DNA of 64,000 nt from Sergeia podlipaevii (taxonomy: Eukaryota; Euglenozoa; Kinetoplastea; Trypanosomatida; Trypanosomatidae). Positions within the stretch are counted from its first letter, which is position 1. Each line of letters starts with the position of its first letter. Position numbers and translations under genes: made by a program. Below, piece by piece: positions 48,401-55,629 of this stretch. The notes under the pieces were generated by a model. It was not told where the DNA came from, searched no databases, and was given only the letters and a program-made list of their open reading frames with translations. Where the stretch lies: NCBI GenBank assembly GCA_030849805.1, contig JASANZ010002263.1:62001-126000 (forward strand), read 5' to 3'.

Positions 48401-49001
48401 TGGCGCGATCAAATTCCATCGTGTGATGCTCACCGTCGACCTTCACATCCACCACCATAACCCCCCCTGTGGTGCCAATCGCCGTCACGATCACTTCCCC
48501 ACAATCTGCACGACGTGAGCACGCAAAGCAGGAAGCCACTACGGTGTCGTCGCCATCCAGTACTTGCAGCTCTACACTATGATCAAGCGTGGAGACAGCG
48601 CCGCGCTCGCTGCAGAATGCCAGCGACTCCTCAGCAACGTCCATCTCAGCCACAAAGAGCGGCAGGCCTTCCCGCGCGGCGGCAAAGAAAGGTATCTCAC
48701 CCATACGAGGCTGCGTGCGACGCCACGCTGCGTTCGCCAAGTTCCACACACGTAGCAACCGGGCGTTCTCATCGACGAGCCAGCACATGTGCCGGCCAGC
48801 ACCAGAGAGAAAGACAGTGGGAGCAACCAACTCTGTCGGGCCAGTGCGGATCGCTGCGTCTTCCATGGAAGCAGGGTGTACCTGCAACATACCGGCAGCA
48901 GCGGCGCGAGCAGATACGTAGGAAGTATTCGCACTCACAGACACAGACACATCGCTACGCTGCGTGCGTGCTACTTTCACCGGGGGAGAGAAGGCGAACA
49001 T
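45408..49001 (-). CDS. Nup133/Nup132-like nucleoporin (beta-propeller plus alpha-solenoid)
   Basis: A 1197-residue protein (about 130 kDa). Residues 1-480 look like beta-propeller blades (repeated VFLSGAGRHMCWLVDE, ALILVSLASS-type strands). Residues 520-1197 are helical with Trp/Leu-rich repeats, typical of the Nup133/Nup155 class. Within the propeller, residues 221-242 form a Gly/Ser/Asn-rich insert around WWSAIKSLV that resembles the membrane-curvature (ALPS) loop of Nup133, at about the same place (245-267 in the human protein). Size suits trypanosome TbNup132. Such proteins are in the outer-ring (Y) complex of the nuclear pore. The assignment rests on fold and size rather than a strong motif. 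Confidence 0.5.
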   Translation of the reverse strand: MFAFSPPVKVARTQRSDVSVSVSANTSYVSARAAAAGMLQVHPASMEDAAIRTGPTELVAPTVFLSGAGRHMCWLVDENARLLRVWNLANAAWRRTQPRMGEIPFFAAAREGLPLFVAEMDVAEESLAFCSERGAVSTLDHSVELQVLDGDDTVVASCFACSRRADCGEVIVTAIGTTGGVMVVDVKVDGEHHTMEFDRATSPVRYLNAEPTSPGKPLRASGGGNSWWSAIKSLVGGGGSTSNNNNRGSQMYESENDSCGASYSVASEDSFSFTHLVIRQQYADELVAANAASEVYMLEYGPFGSREAHVRARWCTNIQRSLNRAGSIVCVAESRHKVWVLFLTEPRSEAELPALILVSLASSAGQVVNYVVINTISDVVHAARDTPRQHIRMYVDDSRISAIIFIRHFCVRVNNQVGVRNPCASEDTIVLEGMSHVYGSVLLPDDSVVSLGPDGPVVTVESVYERHARGAGGSNGAVVPETSRLRRAFLGDAEDDVDAGRLLASIVASVKVDERLSLDSAVLGTSEDMATEHTLHSGNWARADLNSEDENIILHVTRQLRRRQQSHRRFVAAILESGEEGVLGMLCASTVAQLISTQEALLGLVALRSLQNVGSIAEASSDAFAAFPRPFAVFGMTPSAPVKVVQSAAHMERCQRMLRYCVMEVARAIRERLGDAAAEATAAELVFANAANLPSLLSAAAKYLVDAQGSAALPSDEKFADAYTVACLHVIVAQTTAESRDDMRKYYKMNRRVRSLLWTASGGVATSLDFDFSFICVTLSNALAATVENAPRNASGDDGVAAVTKQKTVFPSSSNSITTRDQCELLDLTAYLEYFAFSNHHSAGSEEAHTSGAQARDYYSAALMRTLLRAPLVTTPFGYPYSAPRAPHYCPELGRRILNVCEALALLFDAVDVLLAMSLASPVEDPLEEEHNATGTYAKLRDFCVANPHMYGFALEGLWRSGREWELLCLPSITPAVPAATAVRDAFLEEHAPHLLWLAAPQRFDALIQEGRQVPLSNQTVAYSTDQLSHCCRSLAIARLAWVAAGAPEGGRYNELELAAACTAAQRDHLLPDYASTVLGPQELVQRLVAKESVEAWVAAASVASQTHEALSEDLLVQIIRRCRAYDADSLMRILRDGVSEREVADGLMRTATGRAIMAAAPLQERAVLTRICETVLAAEELNLMASWLTAFWSGSA

Positions 49002-49786
49002 GTTTACTTTATAATAATAATAATAATAAAATATTCACTGCGCAAACCAGATGATGATGGCAATACCAAATATACACCTGGATATTCTTTCTGAGAAAGT
49101 AATTGTGCGAGAGCGATTGATTGACAAGATCAAAAAAAAAAACCTTTTGCGTGACTAGTTGTGTCAACAAACAATGTATCGCCTTTCTTTTGCGCGTGAG
49201 CGGAGACTAAAAACAAATAATAAAAAAAATTTATTTATAGTAATGAACAAACAAGAATAAATGGGTATAAATACTCTTGTTCTAGCAGCAGCGTATCTGC
49301 AAAATCCTCAAAAAAAAAAAAACGAATAATGAAAAGAAAGTAAAGGAGATAGCAGAGAAAATATGCATGGTTGTGACGCTTCATTTTTGTTTATAAATGA
49401 AGCTCCAAAGGATGTCGAGTGTACTCACTTGAAGACATAAATTAGATAAAAAAAAGTTCCTGAAACAGAATAAAAAAACACGTTGATACGTTCATTATAA
49501 GCACTTGAAGTCCAGGGGTTTTACCCCTCTCCCCCCCCCCTCCCTCAACACACACACCTATTCTCTATGGGAGCTTGATCTAAGACAGACCTCTTTCACC
49601 CACATCATGGCTTTATTACGTGTTATGGAGCTAGTCTCTCCCCTCCCCCCCCCCCCCCCCNATCTTCCCATCGTATTGCTCTATATAACTAAATGTTCTA
49701 TGATGGCGTACGTTTGCCCACATATGCGCACGTACACCTTGTCATGTGAAGAGCAAAAAAAAACTAATTTTTTCTCTCTATTTCAC
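49002..49786. other. spacer with C-runs and an unresolved base
   Basis: A-tracts, a C10 run (49531-49540) and a longer C run (about 49645-49660) that ends in an N at 49661, an unresolved base. Nearby plus-strand ORFs cross the N and are not credible. No gene seen. Confidence 0.75.
49011..49029. repeat. TAA trinucleotide repeat upstream of the nucleoporin-like gene
   Basis: Six units, 10 bases upstream of the ATG at 49001, so it would be in the 5' UTR as TTA. Confidence 0.9.
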
Positions 49787-51073
49787 TTATGTCTGCAGCT
49801 CCTTCGGATCTCGTGACATTTCCTCAAGCATGCGCGATAGTGGCTTCGACCACCTCTCATCGATGTGTCGGTCCAACAAAATAGCGTCCAGCTTCGGTGC
49901 ATCGCTGAGAGGATCGAACGTATCCACCGCATCCCACTCCAGTGGACAACACAGTGAGCCAGTGGCTGGGTGCACGCAGAAGGGAAGTTTCAGCAAGTGA
50001 TCACGCCGTGTTGAGACGTGCTCATCCAGGCGAGGATACATGAGCAGCAGCTGGGCGGCGTTCACTACATTCTTGGCCTCCTGTGGGGCACCCAATGCCG
50101 CATAGAGGGTTCTCCAGTCAAGCACGTCACCCTTCTTAAAGTCAATATGCTCAGTAAAACGGATGAGCTGATCACGTCTGCCTTGCTTGAGCACAGCCAC
50201 GATGGCCTCGTAGACAATAAATGCAGCCTCGGCATTCACTTGGACATTGTTCGGATTTTCCGCATCTGAAGTAATGAAGAGCCGCGTAAAGTAGTTGTCG
50301 ATGTATGTGTCAAGCACGTGCCGAATAGTAGGGTGCACAGGCCTATGATTGGCAAGGTCCTTCACTACCGAACTACGCATCGACTTGGGTGCCACCACTG
50401 TCAAGTAGCCCACGAGTGCCGCGCGCTGATCGTCGTGCATCGCGCGGGCGCCTCCATCACACACCCACAAGTGAATACCACGCCGCCCGGAGAACACTGG
50501 AAGGAGATATTTAAACCCAAAGTCTTCCTCCAGCACCGTACGCAGCACATGCGCCGCACAGGACATCCACGCCCAGCAGTACTTACAAATGCTCTTACCA
50601 GAACAGCAAGAACGTACGTTGTCGTAGTCGCTCATATCAATATCAAATACCAGCTCACGCTCGACCGGCACAACAGCGAGAACGCCGCCTTGCTTCTGGC
50701 TTGGGCGAACGTTGTACACGGCGCCAACATCGATCTTCTCTGGGAAGCTGCGCACGAGTTCAGCGCGTAACTCCTGTGCGCTGCTATAACTGCGAAAGCG
50801 TGTGAAGATATCACCTAGTAACGTAAAGCAAAATTCACGACGTGCCAGATAGCCTTCCGCACGCGCCGCTTTCGTACTCACGCTCGTTGTCACCGTGGTC
50901 GTCGCAGCCGCCGCGCCAACAGTGCCGCTGGTGTGACTTGCGGCGTCACTTTCACCATCTGCCTGAGTACTCAAGAAAGATTCGCTAGCGATATTATAAG
51001 ACAGCCACTGTGTCACAAGCTCGATAGGATACACATATTGATAAAACTCCCGTAAGGTAGATTCTGTAAGCAT
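49787..51073 (-). CDS. PRI1: DNA primase small (catalytic) subunit
   Basis: A 428-residue PriS-type primase that makes RNA primers for DNA polymerase alpha in the nucleus. It shows REF (79-81), the catalytic Asp144 and Asp146 in LVFDIDMSDYD, a zinc-site set of Cys156/157, Cys163 and Cys166, and the SGRRGIHLWV motif (195-204) that contacts nucleotide and metal. A Ser/Thr/Ala-rich insert (about 36-72) interrupts the N-terminal domain. The C-terminal part carries the usual helical region. Start (MLTESTLREFY) and stop are clear. The 5' flank has CTGT/CTAT and TA repeats, so its splice acceptor is uncertain. Confidence 0.93.
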   Translation of the reverse strand: MLTESTLREFYQYVYPIELVTQWLSYNIASESFLSTQADGESDAASHTSGTVGAAAATTTVTTSVSTKAARAEGYLARREFCFTLLGDIFTRFRSYSSAQELRAELVRSFPEKIDVGAVYNVRPSQKQGGVLAVVPVERELVFDIDMSDYDNVRSCCSGKSICKYCWAWMSCAAHVLRTVLEEDFGFKYLLPVFSGRRGIHLWVCDGGARAMHDDQRAALVGYLTVVAPKSMRSSVVKDLANHRPVHPTIRHVLDTYIDNYFTRLFITSDAENPNNVQVNAEAAFIVYEAIVAVLKQGRRDQLIRFTEHIDFKKGDVLDWRTLYAALGAPQEAKNVVNAAQLLLMYPRLDEHVSTRRDHLLKLPFCVHPATGSLCCPLEWDAVDTFDPLSDAPKLDAILLDRHIDERWSKPLSRMLEEMSRDPKELQT

Positions 51074-51876
51074 TTTATATTGTTTGTGTCCCTCTTTTCT
51101 TTGTTTATGTGCCTTTGTCTGTCTGTCTATCTATCTATCTGTCTATATATATATATATATAACAAAGAGTATACGTAATGTCGCAGAATAAGATACACCG
51201 ATCGTTTGCCTCTTCTACTTCTTCGATATACAGTACTAGCACCAAAAATAGTGAGGCGGAAAAACAAGGAGGGGGAAAAGAACGTTATTATTTTTTTGTT
51301 GTTGTTGATGTTGTTGTCTGAGAAAAGACGTGCAATCACTTGTCATAGCGAACGTCCAAGTTGAGAATAAATCCAAAGCATACAAGAAAGAAAAAGGAAT
51401 CAGCAGTCAGTGACAAGAAACGAGAGAAAGTTAGATCACGCATACATCACTCTTGCTTTGATACTCAATACGCACATATATACGTAGAGAGAAAGAAAGG
51501 AAAGAAAAAAGTAAAGATAAAAGATAAAAGTAGAGCGAATATATTTCACATAGCAAATGCCTTTTGCTTCTCACTGCGCTGGCTACATCTCTTGGAATAC
51601 AATTGATAAATAATATGCATAGTATACATGACTCAATACATATATAAACTTACTGAAAGAAAAAGGTGAAAAGGAAGAAATGGCAAGCCTATATCAATTA
51701 CAAGCAGATACTACAAAAAAAAAAAAAAAACAGAATGGGGGGCTCTAACAAATACACTGATATCAGCTAAAGCAACACAACCATACCGAAAAGAAGAGGA
51801 AAAAAAAAACATAGATAAACTGAAGCAAACCAAAGAAAAAAATGCGCTCAGCATTTCTCTTTCAGTGGAATAAGCA
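51074..51876. other. spacer between cNMP-binding and primase genes
   Basis: A CTGT/CTAT-type tetranucleotide and TA repeat (51118-51161), A-tracts up to A14 and short repeats. No gene seen. Confidence 0.7.
51118..51161. repeat. CTGT/CTAT tetranucleotide then TA repeat
   Basis: About seven tetranucleotide units run into nine TA units, 45-88 bases upstream of the primase ATG. Confidence 0.9.
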
Positions 51877-54732
51877 TTAGTGCCTTCCTCCAAGTTGATT
51901 CTTGGAAGTGACATCCTTCACAACATCATCCTTGTAAAGCGCCCATCGCAGCTGGCGTTCATACTGTTCGTAGAGATCATCGTGCGCAGGATAGCCCTTG
52001 ACAAACTCATGCAGTCGTGTTAAGGCTAGACCTCTAATGCAACGGCGACAGGCTTCATACGGTAAGCGATAGACAATAGTTGGCTGAAGCGCATACACTG
52101 TAGCCATGCGCGGACTCGGCTCGGTGGGATATCTCGCCTCCTCCGCATCTGGTCCAGCGGGCGACACGGAGGCTAACGTACTGTTCGCAGCCGCAGTGCT
52201 TGCACGAAGTGAAGCCCCAAAGACGTTATTCGCAATGATGTGCGGCCGCGAGGAAGAATTGCCACCTCGCTTGATCAATTCTGTAGAGCGCGCCATCGAC
52301 CGAGGCGTCGTCGCCAGTGACATTTGGTCAAGCACCTTATAATTGCCTCCTTGCTGCACTTTTTGCCTCTTTTTGCGCCTCGCGGCGCGGTTAGCGGCCA
52401 GTGTCTTGGCCGTCACCAACTGCACAGAGGAGAGGTCCTTCTCCACGGATACATCGCCCTCAATCAAAGAAACTGCCGGCACCTCAGTGGCGCTGCTGAC
52501 CTCTTGCTCCGTCTTCTCTCGCTCCTCCTCTGCATGTTCGCCAGTGTTCTCACCATCATCAGCAATCGCCGACGCATTTGCTGTCGTATGAGAGCGCGAC
52601 TCAGCTCGCTTCGGGGGGAAGAGAAGCGTCTCTGACACCTGGCGCCTCCCCATGAGTTCACGAAGAAAGTCTCGCGGCGAACCCTCCAGTACGGCCTCCT
52701 CCGTGGTCTTAAAGCGCTCTACCAGAGCCTCCATCCAATACGCGTCTGTCCACTTGACCCCATCGCCAGGTCTCTTATCAGGGTTATAGGCAAGAACACC
52801 GAGCTCACCAAAGAACTCGCCTTTATGCAGCGACGCTACCTGCATAACACGGCGTGAGGTGGGGGATGTAAAATGGCCTAGGCGTGGCCTGGGACCACCC
52901 TTGCCGCGACGAAGAATCGCCAACGGTGCACGCGCAGTCAATGCAACGCCACCGCCGCTCTCTAACTCGCTCTCCGCACACAAATCAGCTGCCAACGATC
53001 TGTTAGCGGATAAGACGCCTTCTGAGGCATCGTCAAATCCATCGTCCGGCGCGCTCAAGGGATCGCCACTGGCGCCGCGCAACATCGCCCGTCGCTTTCC
53101 TCCAACGCTACTAAAATTGCCAAAGTTTTCTCTTCCCAGAGACTCCAGTACGCCAGCCGCCATCGTGCTCTGTGACTGCTGAAGGCTGCCAAGCTCGTCC
53201 TGCGCCGCTGCCGCACAGCTAGCACCACCAATCCCGCCTATCCGGCGTCCGTTCCCACCCACAAGAACATTCCGCGTCACCACAACGACGCCATCCGCGA
53301 TAAAGAACATGCTATCTGACGGAGCGCCTTCCTCTAAGACGACTTGGCCACTACCGAGCCGCAGCTCGAGCAACTCACGCGCACATGTCTCCAGCGCCAT
53401 CTCGTCCCATGACTGGAATAGAGGGCTCAGCAGCCCAGCCTGCAGAAACGCACGCCGCGCTTCGATCTGCTTGTACTCTGCACCACGCATCACGCGGTTC
53501 AGGCGACTCTCCATCTTGGGAACCAACACCAACATCACACAAGGCTCCACGGTGATGCAACGAGAACCGGGTGGGAGCGCGTGGACTTGCAGTTCATGCC
53601 CAATAGTGTCGTATGGGAGCACTGGGTAGTGCTGTCTGCCTGCCGCGCTCGGGATCTCCAGCAAAGCTTTGCCCTGCAACAATACATGAACTGGGTTCTC
53701 TGGATATGCTCCACTGCCAGGAATGCCGCTTCCGCCAGCGCCAGCGGTGGCACCGTGACTCGAACCCGATGCAGAGAAGGGGAGAGAGAGGCGTGAAACG
53801 GGGCGGTGCTGCTGCTGCTGCTGCACTGCGGGCGGTCGCCGGGATGCGGAAGGAGACACTTCACCTTTTGAAAAGGCCTCGCTCTCTGCCGTCCCAGACA
53901 CACCAGGTGTGTACCTTCCGGACAAAGCTTCAGAATCCTCGGCCTCAGCCGCTCCACTCCGCGAAGACTTCCTCCGACTCGTACTTTCCCTACTGATAGG
54001 CATCACGCCATGTTTTCTAAAGAAGCTGTCCAGTGAGCCCTGTGAGCTCATCGAGACCGCAAAGGCACCGTCATCATCAAAAGCATCTCCTGGAAAACGC
54101 TTTTCCAGCAGTACCACCCCTTTACTTTTGGTCACCTCGACCCTCATGTTCTCACATATCGCGAGCAGATCATCGTCCGCGAGGGGTTTAAAAAAAGGCA
54201 CACGGCGCAGCATTCTCAACGCCAGCCTAACATCTGCATCGCTTCTGTACATGAGAGGAAGATCTATACTCTTCCCAATACGTTTCCACGCAGCAGTGTC
54301 ATTGTGCAGGACGTCGTTGGTATCCAGTGGTTTCACAGAAACGAGAGTGCACATCCCCACTGACTTTTTCTTTCTCTGTTGTTGCTGCTGCGTCAGTGCT
54401 AAACTGGAACACCCAACGTTCGCATTTATAGACGTGGGACTCCCGCCGCCACGGTCATTTCTAGGGGAAACCACCAGGGGAAGCGAGGCGGCGCAATGGC
54501 CTGAGCTCATCTTGTTTTGCTTTTCAAGAGGCGATGAAGCAGAAGCGGCTGGGCTGCTCGCTGTTGGTTGTGCTGCAGTTGAAGTGAGGAGGGCAGTGGA
54601 ATTAGATGAGTAGCCTAAGAGCACTGGAAGCGGGGGCAACGCAGCAACCTGCGCTGCAACTGTCAATTCCAAGCTAGGTTGGTTGCTCGCACCATGACGC
54701 TGACGTGATGCTGCTGGCGAAGAGAATGTCAT
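51877..54732 (-). CDS. protein with two interrupted cyclic-nucleotide-binding domains, 951 residues
   Basis: The N-terminal 170 residues are low-complexity. A first cNMP-binding-like fold starts near residue 173 (RVPFFKPLADDDLLAICENM), is broken by about 150 Ser/Gly/Gln-rich residues, and resumes near 344 (VHVLLQGKALLEI). A second starts near 425 (LLSPLFQSWDEMALETCARE, then VVLEEGAPSDSMFFIADG), is broken again, and resumes near 634 with KGEFFGELGVLAYN. That matches the phosphate-binding cassette FGELA but lacks its Arg. Similar folds occur in PKA regulatory subunits and trypanosome cAMP-response proteins; whether it binds cNMP is doubtful. The ATG at 54732 is chosen because a strong splice acceptor at 54810 lies inside the upstream extension. 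Confidence 0.78.
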   Translation of the reverse strand: MTFSSPAASRQRHGASNQPSLELTVAAQVAALPPLPVLLGYSSNSTALLTSTAAQPTASSPAASASSPLEKQNKMSSGHCAASLPLVVSPRNDRGGGSPTSINANVGCSSLALTQQQQQRKKKSVGMCTLVSVKPLDTNDVLHNDTAAWKRIGKSIDLPLMYRSDADVRLALRMLRRVPFFKPLADDDLLAICENMRVEVTKSKGVVLLEKRFPGDAFDDDGAFAVSMSSQGSLDSFFRKHGVMPISRESTSRRKSSRSGAAEAEDSEALSGRYTPGVSGTAESEAFSKGEVSPSASRRPPAVQQQQQHRPVSRLSLPFSASGSSHGATAGAGGSGIPGSGAYPENPVHVLLQGKALLEIPSAAGRQHYPVLPYDTIGHELQVHALPPGSRCITVEPCVMLVLVPKMESRLNRVMRGAEYKQIEARRAFLQAGLLSPLFQSWDEMALETCARELLELRLGSGQVVLEEGAPSDSMFFIADGVVVVTRNVLVGGNGRRIGGIGGASCAAAAQDELGSLQQSQSTMAAGVLESLGRENFGNFSSVGGKRRAMLRGASGDPLSAPDDGFDDASEGVLSANRSLAADLCAESELESGGGVALTARAPLAILRRGKGGPRPRLGHFTSPTSRRVMQVASLHKGEFFGELGVLAYNPDKRPGDGVKWTDAYWMEALVERFKTTEEAVLEGSPRDFLRELMGRRQVSETLLFPPKRAESRSHTTANASAIADDGENTGEHAEEEREKTEQEVSSATEVPAVSLIEGDVSVEKDLSSVQLVTAKTLAANRAARRKKRQKVQQGGNYKVLDQMSLATTPRSMARSTELIKRGGNSSSRPHIIANNVFGASLRASTAAANSTLASVSPAGPDAEEARYPTEPSPRMATVYALQPTIVYRLPYEACRRCIRGLALTRLHEFVKGYPAHDDLYEQYERQLRWALYKDDVVKDVTSKNQLGGRH

Positions 54733-55629
54733 AATGTATTCAGTACCTAATGTATATATAAAACAAATATATACGCGTGTAGGCTTTTGTAAAAAGGCTT
54801 TCACGGCAGCTGCAAAAAAAAAGAAAAAAGGCCACAAAAAACACAAGATATATATATATCCGTCAATGAGTATCGAGAATAAATCAACAATAAGAAAATC
54901 CAAAGAATTCAACGAAATGCACGCACCAAACCAACACGTGCTCAAACACACTCACACACAATAATATACACTAAGAAAGGTGAAGCAATCACAGAGAGCA
55001 CTACACCCCCCCCCCCTAACGGACGACTTATACACAACCGTCCCTACAAAATATAATAACAACGAAAAACTAGAATACAAACAGTAACGAAAAAAAAAAA
55101 ATGTAGTAGTATCTACCTTGATAATGGACTGTAAATCTAATGCCTCCCAAGCACTATGTCGCAAGCAAAAAAAAAAAGAAAAAAAAAGGGAAACGTTTTG
55201 ATAGAAATTTGATATAGAACTCCATAGACTACGCACAAGACGTAACTAACCACACACACAAAGACCAAAAAAAAAAAGAAAAAAATTTTCCCAAAAACTA
55301 GGCATTAACCCATATGAAAAACAACAGGTGCACAGAATTTTAGTAAATATCAACTGATACTGCAACAACGCAAAAAAGTAAATAAAAAAAAAATGACAAA
55401 GTGTTATTAAAACCAAAGAACACGACATTCTATCAACACAAACAGAAACACAACATCAAAAAAAATATTACAACAAAATAAAAAATGACCTCATCAACAT
55501 ATAGTACAACAAAAACTTCTTCACATCCACAAACAATCCACCAAAAACAACAAAAAATGCTATTTACAACTGTTTTCACTACCCCGAAAAACAAAAAAAA
55601 AAAACCATCACCAAAACAACCAAAACATC
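54733..55629. other. spacer with a GU-rich 3' flank
   Basis: A C11 run (55006-55016), A-tracts, and from about 55380 to 55629 a stretch almost without G on the plus strand, so the transcript would be U/G-rich with few C. It lies directly after the stop of the repeat-protein gene. No gene seen. Confidence 0.65.
54810..54831 (-). promoter_or_regulatory. predicted trans-splice acceptor for the cNMP-binding-domain gene
   Basis: The coding strand reads a T-rich tract (54814-54831) ending TTTGCAG, AG at 54810-54811, giving a 77-base 5' UTR. Confidence 0.65.

Noticed and set aside
53909..54613. 234-codon plus-strand ORF
   Set aside because: Antisense shadow of the cNMP-binding-domain gene; no recognisable domain.
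54733..54951. N-terminal membrane-like extension of the cNMP-binding-domain protein
   Set aside because: It is translated AT-rich spacer, and a strong splice acceptor at 54810 would remove most of it.
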